In this document: piece after piece, positions 1 to 6,890 of the stretch | Layout of the letters: each line of letters opens with the position of its first letter | Position numbering within the stretch: position 1 is the first letter of the stretch | NCBI GenBank assembly: GCA_046498285.1 | Contig: JAWOBA010000123.1 | Span: 1-15,112, forward strand | Length of the DNA: 15,112 nucleotides | From: B33-G16 sp046498285 | GTDB lineage: Bacteria; Desulfobacterota; DSM-4660; Desulfatiglandales; B25-G16 | Direction: 5' to 3' | Translations under genes and position numbers: made by a program | Notes under the pieces: model-generated | The model's input: only the letters and a program-made list of their open reading frames with translations | Told to the model about the DNA's origin: nothing | Database searches by the model: none

Positions 1-146
1 TATCTGGCTGACAATCAAGGTTCCATTTACCGTATATAATATATTTTATAGTATTACGCAAACCTGGTGCAACTTTTTTTATGGCTCCCAGGAAATCAAA
101 GACTGACTCAAAGCTGTATCTGACCCTCTGTCTTATCCCATTATCT
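1..146 (-). other. Possible remnant or edge of an unrecognised reading frame
   Basis: No recognisable gene lies here. The minus strand is open without a stop from the edge of the repeat element to base 1. The predicted peptide has a protein-like composition and includes the stretch SFESVFDFLGAIKKVAPGL. No start codon or ribosome binding site is visible. The frame runs into the repeat element at 147, so it could be a gene interrupted there or simply a chance open frame of about 48 codons. I do not recognise a family. Confidence 0.2.
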
Positions 147-504
147 GAGACTTTTGAAAAACCTGGCAATTTACATCATCCTCAAAAAAAAAGATAATGG
201 AGTCCTTTGCGAAACCATAGAAATAGGAAATGTGGCTTCATGGAGCGCGATTTTACATAGTTTTTCGGGGTACCCTGCCGTCGAAGTGAAGCGACCTGTC
301 CCGCTGAAAGCGGGATTTGAGCGCTTCAGCGCGAGTTTTGCCTTTGCAGCTAAGCGAGACGTTGCAGGGTCGAAAAAGATGTATGAGCGCGAATGAAGGC
401 ACGTTTCAAAGGTCTCAAAGGGGACGCAGTCAAAGATCCCTTCCCTGGAGGGAACTGAAGAAAGCCCATCGTCTTTAGATCAAGAGGGGTTATATAAAGG
501 TCTC
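147..504 (+). mobile_element. MITE-like repeat element, copy 1 (mosaic, divergent)
   Basis: The left end begins GAGACTTTTGAAAAACCTGG and matches the left end of the copy at 3742 through the AAAAAGA-AATGGA segment. The right end, GGAACTGAAGAAAGCCCATC followed by GTCTTTAGATC and AAAGGTCTC, matches the right end of the same copy. No transposase is encoded, so any movement would need an enzyme supplied in trans. The interior (about 216-440) is unrelated to the other copies and contains a large imperfect palindrome. An extra internal terminus, TTTCAAAGGTCTC, ends at 416, suggesting a composite of two events. I see no clear target-site duplication at the outer ends. Confidence 0.6.
241..397. repeat. 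Large imperfect palindrome forming the core of repeat copy 1
   Basis: The left arm at about 245-282 (GCGCGATTTTACATAGTTTT, then TCG and CCCTGC) pairs with the right arm at about 358-390 (ACGTTGCAGGGTCGAAAAAG, then ATGTATGAGCGC). Nested inside are a perfect 6-bp stem CCCGCT-GAA-AGCGGG at 300-314 and a 5-bp stem GCGCT-TC-AGCGC at 321-332. The arrangement resembles a multi-branched RNA or DNA fold. The 80-codon reading frame across it starts with TTG inside the repeat end and is not considered a gene. Confidence 0.6.
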
Positions 505-565
505 TATATGGATGGCAACTCCTTTATAGATATTCAATAGGTTCGGGACTATAGCAAGTTTACCC

Positions 566-1312
566 TCATTCAGCAAGAGTCCTGGCCAGTGTTAGACAAA
601 TTACCGCAGAAGCCCCTGATTTTTTTAAGGTTCGCGCACATTCATTCAAGGTATGCCCTGTGGTAAAGACATCGTCAATCAGGAGTATCTTTTTATGCTT
701 GATAGCATTAGGGTATATAACAGAAAAGGCATCCTTAACATTTTTTCTTCTTTCTTTCTTCTTTAGACCTGTCTGAGCTTGCGTATATCTGTTCCTAATA
801 AGGGATAAATAGTCTAATTGATTTCCAAGGCCTGAGGACAAAACCCTGGCCAATAAAAGACTTTGATTGAAACCTCTTTCTCTGAGTCTTCGCCTGTGAA
901 GAGGTACAGGGATAACTAAAAAATCATGTAGATCGGGCATTGATGCTTTAGCAAAAGATAAAAGTAGGTTTCCAAGAGACGAAGTGAGGTGAGTTTCCAT
1001 ATTGTATTTGAATTTTTGTATGGATTCCATAAGTAGGCCCGAATAACGATAAGGGGATCGAAGTAAATCATAGGAAGGCTGTTTGCGAATACAATTTTTG
1101 CAGAGATGATCTTTTCCTGCTGACGTTGGAAAAGGCAGACCACAAATAGTACACATTGGATGGGTGATAGGAGTAAGGCCAGCCAAACAACGATTACATA
1201 AATGAAACGATGAGGAAAGCCTTTCATCATTAGGTAATAACCGATTACAGATATGGCATTGGGGAGGATAGATAATGTTAAGCAAGTGGGAGAAAATTTC
1301 ATTAATAGTCAT
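566..1312 (-). CDS. comF: ComF family phosphoribosyltransferase-like protein
   Basis: This 248-residue protein has the normal ComF layout. The N-terminal half carries four cysteine pairs (C19/C22, C39/C42, C54/C57, C71/C74) fit to bind zinc. The C-terminal half is a type I phosphoribosyltransferase fold with the PRPP-binding signature IDDVFTTG at about 212-219. ComF proteins are linked to DNA uptake and single-strand DNA handling in naturally competent bacteria, but many family members lie in non-competent species and their substrate is unknown. The ATG at 1312 is the only suitable start, because an in-frame TAA lies five codons upstream. There is no strong Shine-Dalgarno. The gene is downstream of groEL but separated from it by 206 bp and a terminator, so it is probably transcribed on its own. 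The family call is firm; the function is inferred. Confidence 0.9.
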   Translation of the reverse strand: MTINEIFSHLLNIIYPPQCHICNRLLPNDERLSSSFHLCNRCLAGLTPITHPMCTICGLPFPTSAGKDHLCKNCIRKQPSYDLLRSPYRYSGLLMESIQKFKYNMETHLTSSLGNLLLSFAKASMPDLHDFLVIPVPLHRRRLRERGFNQSLLLARVLSSGLGNQLDYLSLIRNRYTQAQTGLKKKERRKNVKDAFSVIYPNAIKHKKILLIDDVFTTGHTLNECARTLKKSGASAVICLTLARTLAE

Positions 1313-1361
1313 GCGTATAATTTTTTACATTAATGAGATATGACATGTTGCCGGGTAAGGA

Positions 1362-1391
1362 ATTTTATGCAAATCATTACAAAATAATCAA
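1362..1391 (-). promoter_or_regulatory. Possible sigma70-type promoter for comF
   Basis: On the minus strand TTGATT (1391-1386) and TAAAAT (1367-1362) are separated by 18 bp, matching the -35 and -10 consensus at 4 and 5 of 6 positions. Transcription would start near 1355, about 43 nt before the comF ATG. The region is AT-rich, so a chance match is possible. Confidence 0.35.
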
Positions 1392-1454
1392 GTGAAGTCT
1401 CCAAAATTGATGAACTCGTAAAAATATTATAGACTATTTTAGTTTTATGAAACA

Positions 1455-1487
1455 TAAAAAAGGCGACCAATCAGGAATTGATCGCCT
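1455..1487 (-). terminator. Intrinsic terminator of the groES-groEL operon
   Basis: On the minus strand, 32 bp after the groEL stop, AGGCGATCAAT and ATTGGTCGCCT form an 11-bp stem with one G-T pair around a TCCTG loop. A run of T residues follows directly. This is the standard rho-independent arrangement and separates groEL from comF. Confidence 0.8.
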
Positions 1488-1518
1488 CAATAGTAATATC
1501 CCAACTATTTTTTCATAA

Positions 1519-3162
1519 CTACATCATTCCACCCATTCCGCCACCATATCCACCTCCTGGAGGCATTGCCGGTGCAGCAGGTTCTTCCTTCGGCAATTCA
1601 GCTACCATCGCCTCAGTGGTTAGCAGGAGTGCAGCGACAGAAGCGGCATTTTGAAGAGCATATCGTGTCACTTTGGTTGGATCAATAATTCCGGCCTTGA
1701 TGAGGTCTTCATATTCACCTGTCTCAGCGTTTAAGCCAAAGGCATCTTTTAAGTCTTTGACCTTCTCAACCACAACCGACCCTTCTAAACCAGCATTGTT
1801 TGCAATCTGGCGTACAGGGTCTTCAATAGATCTCTTGATTATATTTACTCCAAGCTGCTCGTCTCCCTCTAGTTTTAATTTTGATAAGGCCGAGAGGCAT
1901 CTGATAAACGCTACACCACCACCAGGAACTATCCCCTCTTCAACTGCTGCCCTGGTAGCATTGAGAGCATCTTCAACCCTTGCCTTCTTTTCCTTCATTT
2001 CTGTCTCTGTTGCAGCTCCGACATTAATAACAGCCACACCGCCAATCAACTTGGCCAGTCTTTCTTGCAACTTTTCTCTATCGTAATCAGAGGTAGTATC
2101 ATCTATCTGTGTCCTGATCTGTTTTACCCTTCCTTCAAGATCACTTCTGCTTCCCCCACCATCAACGATAGTTGTGTTATCTTTGTCGATACTGATGGTT
2201 TTTGCTGTACCAAGGTCAGTTGTCGTTACATTCTCCAGTTTAAGCCCAAGATCTTCAGAGATTACCTTGCCTCCTGTGAGAATAGCTATATCCTCCAGCA
2301 TGGCCTTACGTCTATCTCCAAAGCCAGGTGCCTTAACAGCCGCAATTTTTATTGTTCCTCTCAGTTTGTTAACTACCAGCGTAGCAAGGGCCTCACCCTC
2401 TACATCCTCAGCAATGATCAAGAGAGGCTTCCCCATCTTGGCTACCTGCTCAAGCAGAGGAACCATATCTTTCATACTGCTAATCTTTTTTTCATGCAAC
2501 AGGATATAGGGCTCTTCTAATGAGGCTTCCATCTTTTCCGCATCTGTTACAAAATAGGGTGAGAGATACCCTCTGTCAAATTGCATCCCTTCAACAATTT
2601 CCAGGCTTGTCTCCATGCTTTTTGCTTCTTCAACAGTGATAACACCTTCTTTACCAACCTTGGCCATGGCCTCAGCAATGATATTTCCTATAGTCTTATC
2701 ATTATTTGCTGAAATTGTGCCTACCTGAGAAATTTCTTCCTGCTCTTTGGTTGTTCGAGACATTTTTTTTAGTTGCTCTACTACAGTCTCTACAGCCTTC
2801 TCAATACCTCTCTTGAGGGCCATAGGATTAACGCCTGCCGTGACCAGTTTTGAACCTTCACGATAGATTGATTGAGCCAACAAAGTAGCTGTTGTTGTGC
2901 CGTCCCCTGCTACATCCGATGTCTTTGAGGCAACCTCTTTGACCATCTGGGCGCCCATGTTTTCAAACTTATTCTCAAGCTCTATCTCCTTAGCGACGGT
3001 TACACCATCCTTGGTAACAGTAGGCGATCCCCATGATTTTTCTAAAATAACATTCCTTCCTTTTGGTCCAAGAGTTACCTTAACGGCCTCAGACAGTGTG
3101 TCTATGCCTTTCAATATCAGCTCCCTAGCCTTGGCATCATACTTAATTTCCTTTGCTGCCAT
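1519..3162 (-). CDS. groL: Chaperonin GroEL (Hsp60, 60 kDa subunit)
   Basis: GroEL forms the double-ring cytoplasmic chaperonin that folds non-native proteins in an ATP-driven cycle with the GroES lid. At 547 residues it has the standard length. The ATP-site motif GDGTTTAT places the conserved Asp at residue 87, as in E. coli GroEL. The conserved GIVPGGGVAF segment is present near residue 410, and the C-terminus is the typical flexible Gly/Met tail (GGGYGGGMGGMM). The ATG at 3162 is preceded by a strong AAGGAGG ribosome binding site. groES lies 36 bp upstream on the same strand and an intrinsic terminator follows. Nothing suggests degradation or a divergent paralogue. Several long reading frames on the opposite strand are shadows of this gene. 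Confidence 0.98.
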   Translation of the reverse strand: MAAKEIKYDAKARELILKGIDTLSEAVKVTLGPKGRNVILEKSWGSPTVTKDGVTVAKEIELENKFENMGAQMVKEVASKTSDVAGDGTTTATLLAQSIYREGSKLVTAGVNPMALKRGIEKAVETVVEQLKKMSRTTKEQEEISQVGTISANNDKTIGNIIAEAMAKVGKEGVITVEEAKSMETSLEIVEGMQFDRGYLSPYFVTDAEKMEASLEEPYILLHEKKISSMKDMVPLLEQVAKMGKPLLIIAEDVEGEALATLVVNKLRGTIKIAAVKAPGFGDRRKAMLEDIAILTGGKVISEDLGLKLENVTTTDLGTAKTISIDKDNTTIVDGGGSRSDLEGRVKQIRTQIDDTTSDYDREKLQERLAKLIGGVAVINVGAATETEMKEKKARVEDALNATRAAVEEGIVPGGGVAFIRCLSALSKLKLEGDEQLGVNIIKRSIEDPVRQIANNAGLEGSVVVEKVKDLKDAFGLNAETGEYEDLIKAGIIDPTKVTRYALQNAASVAALLLTTEAMVAELPKEEPAAPAMPPGGGYGGGMGGMM

Positions 3163-3198
3163 AATTAGATCCTCCTTGAGATTTTAAAAATTAAAAAA

Positions 3199-3489
3199 TT
3201 ACTTAATAATAGCAATAAGATCTTCTTCTTTCATGATGAGATGCTCTTCGCCATCTATTTTTATTTCAGTTCCAGCATATTTGGAAAATAGGACTTTATC
3301 GCCTTCCTTAACTTCTAATGGTATGATTTTGTTTTCCTCCCCTTCAGTCCTTCCACTTCCCACAGCAACCACTATACCCTCCATTGGTTTTTCTTTGGCA
3401 GTATCAGGGATTATAATACCACCTTTCGTTGTTTCTTCCTCTTTAATCCTCTTTACAATTACCCTATCATGCAATGGTTGAATTTTCAT
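3199..3489 (-). CDS. groS: Co-chaperonin GroES (Hsp10, 10 kDa subunit)
   Basis: GroES is the heptameric lid that caps the GroEL ring and encloses the folding chamber. The 96-residue length is normal. The N-terminal beta-strand motif KIQPLHDRVIVKR is characteristic. It is followed by the mobile loop around EEETTKGGIIIPDTAKEKP, which contacts GroEL, and by the conserved VLFSKYAGTEIKIDGEEHL segment near the C-terminus. The ATG at 3489 has a strong GGAGGAG ribosome binding site a few bases upstream. The gene is the first of the groES-groEL operon. I find no CIRCE inverted repeat upstream, so HrcA control through CIRCE is not supported here. Confidence 0.98.
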   Translation of the reverse strand: MKIQPLHDRVIVKRIKEEETTKGGIIIPDTAKEKPMEGIVVAVGSGRTEGEENKIIPLEVKEGDKVLFSKYAGTEIKIDGEEHLIMKEEDLIAIIK

Positions 3490-3528
3490 TACTCCTCCTT
3501 TTTTGTTCGAAATTACAAATATGATGAA

Positions 3529-3556
3529 AGAATAATGCCTAAAATAAAAATGTCAA
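3529..3556 (-). promoter_or_regulatory. Probable promoter of groES-groEL
   Basis: On the minus strand a perfect TTGACA (3556-3551) is followed after 16 bp by TATTCT (3534-3529). Transcription would begin near 3522, leaving a leader of about 33 nt that contains the AAGGAGGAG ribosome binding site. It looks like a vegetative promoter rather than a sigma32 promoter, because no CCCCAT-type -10 is present. Confidence 0.5.
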
Positions 3557-3654
3557 GCCCTCCCATTCAAAAACTTTTCTAATAAATCAGTTTCAGAAAT
3601 AGGTAAAAATGCCGATATATTAGAAGTAATTGTAAAAATAAATGAGATTTCTTG

Positions 3655-3682
3655 ACATGGTCTCTAAAACATGGTCTCTAAA
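3655..3682. repeat. Two perfect tandem copies of a 14-bp unit in the groES-pilC intergenic region
   Basis: ACATGGTCTCTAAA occurs at 3655-3668 and again at 3669-3682 with no gap. A TTGACA motif (3652-3657) overlaps the first copy on the plus strand. The unit contains GGTCTC, the same hexamer that ends the nearby repeat element. It could be a pair of binding sites upstream of pilC or a scar of element activity. The rest of 3557-3741 is AT-rich, with no gene seen. Confidence 0.7.
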
Positions 3683-3741
3683 CATAATTGAGATTAAGGT
3701 TTTTTTACTAACTATTAAAAAAATATGGTATATATAAAACT

Positions 3742-3904
3742 GAGACCTTTGAAAAACCCGGCGATTTTCACCATCCCCAAAAAGACAATGGACTTTTTTG
3801 AAGTGACTGGTGGCTTCCGGCTCGGAGAGCCTCGGCCTCCGGCCCGGAGGGAACTGAAAAAAAGCCCATCGTCTTTAGATTAATAAGGGTTATACAAAGG
3901 TCTC
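3742..3904 (+). mobile_element. MITE-like repeat element, copy 2 (compact, with candidate target duplication)
   Basis: This 163-bp element has perfect 10-bp terminal inverted repeats (GAGACCTTTG and CAAAGGTCTC). A weaker match continues inward through AACCC and the segment around AAAGAC-ATGG-CTTTTTT. It is flanked on both sides by AAAACT (3736-3741 and 3905-3910), a candidate 6-bp target-site duplication. The core is short, GC-rich and self-complementary (CCGGCTCGGAGAGCC, then GGCCTCCGGCCCGGAGG). There is no coding capacity. It ends 6 bp before the pilC ribosome binding site, so pilC must be transcribed through it or from within it. Confidence 0.8.
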
Positions 3905-3922
3905 AAAACTGGAGGATGAATT

Positions 3923-5131
3923 ATGCCTATTTATGTGTGGGTTGGGAAAAACAAAAAAGGGCGTTCCATAAAAGGTGAATTAGAGGCTGCTGACGAAAGG
4001 ATAGCACGGATCCAGCTGAAGAAAAGAAGTATCCATGTCACGAAACTCAAACAAAAGCCTAAAGACCTTTTTGAAAATATTTCCTTTATGCAGCCCAAAG
4101 TCACTAATAAAGACCTTGTTATCTTTACCAGGCAGTTCTCTACAATGATTGATGCTGGCCTTCCCCTTGTTCAGGGACTAACTATTTTGGGGGAACAAAC
4201 TGAGAATAAGACCTTTAGAAGGATGCTCAAAACGATAACAAGGGATGTGGAAGGTGGGTCAACCCTAGCAGATGCATTGGGAAAGCATCCTAAAATATTT
4301 GATTCCTTGTTTGTCAATTTAGTTGCGGCGGGAGAGGTTGGGGGAATTCTTGATACCATTCTTCAGCGGCTGGCAGCCTATATTGAAAAGGCGCAAAAGC
4401 TGAAATCTCAAATCAAAGGCGCCATGACCTATCCTATTGTTGTGGTGGCAATCGCGGTTCTTGTTATTGCTGTGATTATGATTTTTGTCATCCCGGTATT
4501 TCAGGACCTATTTTCTAGTTTTGGAAAGGCATTGCCAGCCCCAACCCAGTTTGTGGTCTCCATGAGTGATTTTATCAAAGGAAATGTCCTTTATGTTATT
4601 GGGGGGTTGATCATTTTTGTCTGGGCATTCAGGAGATATAGAAAAACTACTTCAGGTAGAAAGAACACAGATACGCTTTTGCTCAAGCTCCCAATTTTTG
4701 GTGTCCTTCTTAAAAAGGTGGCTGTTGCCAGATTTACAAGGACTCTTGGCACTATGGTAGCCAGTGGTGTACCTATCTTAGATGCATTAGATATCACAGC
4801 CAAAACAGCAGGTAATGTTATCGTGGAAGAGGTTATTTTAGAGGCAAGAGCCAGCATCGCTGAAGGCCAAACAATCGCTGAACCTCTTTCACAATCGGAT
4901 ATATTTCCCGGCATGGTAACCCAAATGATATCCGTTGGAGAATCAACTGGCGCTCTGGATGCCATGTTAGAAAAGATAGCAGACTTTTATGATGACGAGG
5001 TTGACGCCACCGTTACTGCCATGACAACTATGTTGGAACCACTGTTAATGTTATTTTTAGGCGGCTCCATTGGAGGGCTGGTTATTGCCATGTATCTTCC
5101 TATCTTCCAGATGGCTGCGGCAATGGGCTGA
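3923..5131 (+). CDS. pilC: Type IV pilus / type II secretion inner-membrane platform protein PilC
   Basis: PilC is the polytopic inner-membrane platform of the type IV pilus machine. It is thought to couple the PilB and PilT ATPases to pilin assembly and disassembly. The 402-residue length is normal. Two T2SSF (GspF) domains are seen at about 66-190 and 270-392, each starting with the typical FTRQFSTMIDAGLPLVQGL-like or FTRTLGTMVASGVPILDAL-like segment. Hydrophobic segments lie near 167-195, 218-235 and 370-395. The ATG at 3923 follows GGAGG at 3911-3915 with 7 bp spacing. PilB and PilT, its usual neighbours, are absent; a repeat element lies upstream instead. A histidine kinase gene follows after 11 bp. 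The other reading, a GspF of a type II secretion system, cannot be excluded, but the PilS-like neighbour favours pili. Confidence 0.93.
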   Translation: MPIYVWVGKNKKGRSIKGELEAADERIARIQLKKRSIHVTKLKQKPKDLFENISFMQPKVTNKDLVIFTRQFSTMIDAGLPLVQGLTILGEQTENKTFRRMLKTITRDVEGGSTLADALGKHPKIFDSLFVNLVAAGEVGGILDTILQRLAAYIEKAQKLKSQIKGAMTYPIVVVAIAVLVIAVIMIFVIPVFQDLFSSFGKALPAPTQFVVSMSDFIKGNVLYVIGGLIIFVWAFRRYRKTTSGRKNTDTLLLKLPIFGVLLKKVAVARFTRTLGTMVASGVPILDALDITAKTAGNVIVEEVILEARASIAEGQTIAEPLSQSDIFPGMVTQMISVGESTGALDAMLEKIADFYDDEVDATVTAMTTMLEPLLMLFLGGSIGGLVIAMYLPIFQMAAAMG

Positions 5132-5142
5132 CGAACACAATT

Positions 5143-6858
5143 ATGGTCAAAACGGATCAAGAACTTGACCAAAAAGAGACCCTTTCCCGTCTTCAATTAC
5201 TGATGTTTTTTAGGGTTGGATTTGTTTCCCTTCTCTTAGGAGTGGCTATTGTAATTCAAGTACAGGAAACAAAAACCTATTTTGGTGAGATCTTAAATGC
5301 TCACTATTTTCTTATTGCTTTAATTTATTTTCTCACATTTATTTATGTAGTCGCACTTAAATATATAAAAAATCTCTTCAAGCTTGCCTATTTTCAGCTT
5401 CTCGTCGATACCCTTTTTATTACTGCTATTATCTATACAACAGGTGGTATTGAAAGTATATTCTCTTTTCTCTATCTCTTGAATATAATCTCAGGGGAAA
5501 TCATCCTTTATCATCATGGAGGGATGATAATAGCCTCTTTTAGCAGTATTCTATACGGTGCATTTCTTGATTTAACTTACTATGGATTAATCAAGCCTAT
5601 TGGTTACCGATTTTCTTATGCTCAAGAATATCAGAGCAGTGAAATTTTTTATATGATTCTTGTCAATGTGGCTGCTTTTTATTTGGTAGCCTTTTTGAGT
5701 AGTTTTCTATCAAAGCAGATTCGGAAGAGCAGGGCTGAAGTAAAAGCTAAACAGAAAGATATAGCCGAACTGGAGATGCTCAATGAACACATCATTCAAA
5801 ATATTTCCTCGGCACTCATTGCGCTGGATAATCATGGGAAAATTATCGTCTTTAATAGGGGTGCGGAAAGGATATTCAGTATTGACTCCAGAGATGCTAT
5901 CCAAAAAGATATTTCTGATATCATACCTCATATAACGCCTTACCTTAAGGTTCAAAATCCAAATAAATTTAGCCAGCTCTCTTATAAAAGCAAAGATAAC
6001 CAAAGAATTAATCTACTTTTGAATATATCACCTTTAAAAGAATATGATGGAAGTAAGAGGGGCAGAATACTTGTTTTTCAAGATACGACTCGCATAAAGG
6101 AGATGGAGCAAGAGATCAAGAGGATGGAAGATCTTGCCATGCTTGGAGAATTAGCCGCCGGGATGGCCCACGAGATAAGAAATCCTTTAGCTTCAATAAG
6201 TGGATCCATCCAAATGTTAAATGATAGCTTGGAAAAAGAAGATACGCATATCAGCGAAAGGCTCATGGAAATTATTTTAAGAGAAATAAATCGATTAGAT
6301 CATTTGGTCAATGATTTTTTGCAGTTTGCTAGACCCCAAAGAATAGAAATTGAGGAATTTGAACTTAATCAATTAATTACAGACACACTTTATCTATTTC
6401 AAAATAGCCAAAGATGGTCTAAGAATTTAGATGTAGATACGAAAATTGCCACCTCCTTAAAGATCAAGTCGGATCCTCAACAGATAAAACAGGTATTGTG
6501 GAATATTTTTCTGAATGCATCCGAGGCCATGCCCAAGGGTGGACGTATCTTGATTACTGCATATAAAGAAACAAATTTTAAGAGTTCAAGTGAATCTGCA
6601 GATTTAGTAAGAATACAAATTGAGGATAATGGTCCAGGCATAGATCCTAAAATAGCTAATGATATATTTAAACCCTTTTCTACAGCTAAAAAGAACGGTT
6701 CGGGACTAGGTTTAGCCATAGTAAAAAGGATTGTAGAGGGTCTTGGTGGCGAAGTTTCAGGTAAAAATTCGGCCAGTGGGGGTGCTATGATAAGCATCCT
6801 TCTGCCTGTTTCTATAGATAAAAAAGAGCTTAATGGAATGCACATATCCAACGATTAG
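5143..6858 (+). CDS. Six-TM PAS-domain sensor histidine kinase, PilS-like
   Basis: This is a 571-residue membrane sensor kinase. Six hydrophobic segments span about residues 20-190, as in PilS-type sensors. A charged linker (about 191-212) leads to a PAS domain near 213-320. The kinase core follows: H-box AHEIRNP with the phospho-acceptor His343, N-box around Asn454 and Asn458 (WNIFLNASEAM), G1 box DNGPGID at 495-501, F-box IFKPFSTAK, and G2 box GSGLGLA from 519. All ATP-binding and phosphotransfer residues look intact. It starts 11 bp after the pilC stop without a good ribosome binding site, which suggests co-transcription and coupling to pilC. In known systems PilS phosphorylates PilR, a sigma54 activator of pilin genes. 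No response regulator is in this window, so the partner is unknown and pilS naming would be premature. Confidence 0.9.
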   Translation: MVKTDQELDQKETLSRLQLLMFFRVGFVSLLLGVAIVIQVQETKTYFGEILNAHYFLIALIYFLTFIYVVALKYIKNLFKLAYFQLLVDTLFITAIIYTTGGIESIFSFLYLLNIISGEIILYHHGGMIIASFSSILYGAFLDLTYYGLIKPIGYRFSYAQEYQSSEIFYMILVNVAAFYLVAFLSSFLSKQIRKSRAEVKAKQKDIAELEMLNEHIIQNISSALIALDNHGKIIVFNRGAERIFSIDSRDAIQKDISDIIPHITPYLKVQNPNKFSQLSYKSKDNQRINLLLNISPLKEYDGSKRGRILVFQDTTRIKEMEQEIKRMEDLAMLGELAAGMAHEIRNPLASISGSIQMLNDSLEKEDTHISERLMEIILREINRLDHLVNDFLQFARPQRIEIEEFELNQLITDTLYLFQNSQRWSKNLDVDTKIATSLKIKSDPQQIKQVLWNIFLNASEAMPKGGRILITAYKETNFKSSSESADLVRIQIEDNGPGIDPKIANDIFKPFSTAKKNGSGLGLAIVKRIVEGLGGEVSGKNSASGGAMISILLPVSIDKKELNGMHISND

Positions 6859-6878
6859 AGATAAACGTACCATTACTG

Positions 6879-6884
6879 TATAAT
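6879..6884 (+). promoter_or_regulatory. Possible -10 box directly before the radical SAM gene start
   Basis: A consensus TATAAT sits so that transcription would be expected to begin close to the A of the ATG at 6891. There is no Shine-Dalgarno before that ATG. The two facts together suggest a possible leaderless transcript, but no convincing -35 box is present. Confidence 0.2.
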
Positions 6885-6890
6885 TTAGCA

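Noticed and set aside
154..396. An 80-codon plus-strand reading frame near the window start
   Set aside because: It starts with TTG inside a repeat element end and crosses a palindromic core; no ribosome binding site or recognisable protein.
1673..3187. Several long plus-strand frames opposite groEL
   Set aside because: They are antisense shadows of a highly conserved gene, with low-complexity Ser/Ile-rich peptides.
3490..3640. A CIRCE operator (TTAGCACTC-N9-GAGTGCTAA) upstream of groES
   Set aside because: The region was read on both strands and no such inverted repeat is present.
3868..3896. An outward promoter in the right end of the element driving pilC (TATACA at 3891)
   Set aside because: No acceptable -35 box lies 16-18 bp upstream, so the sequence does not support it.
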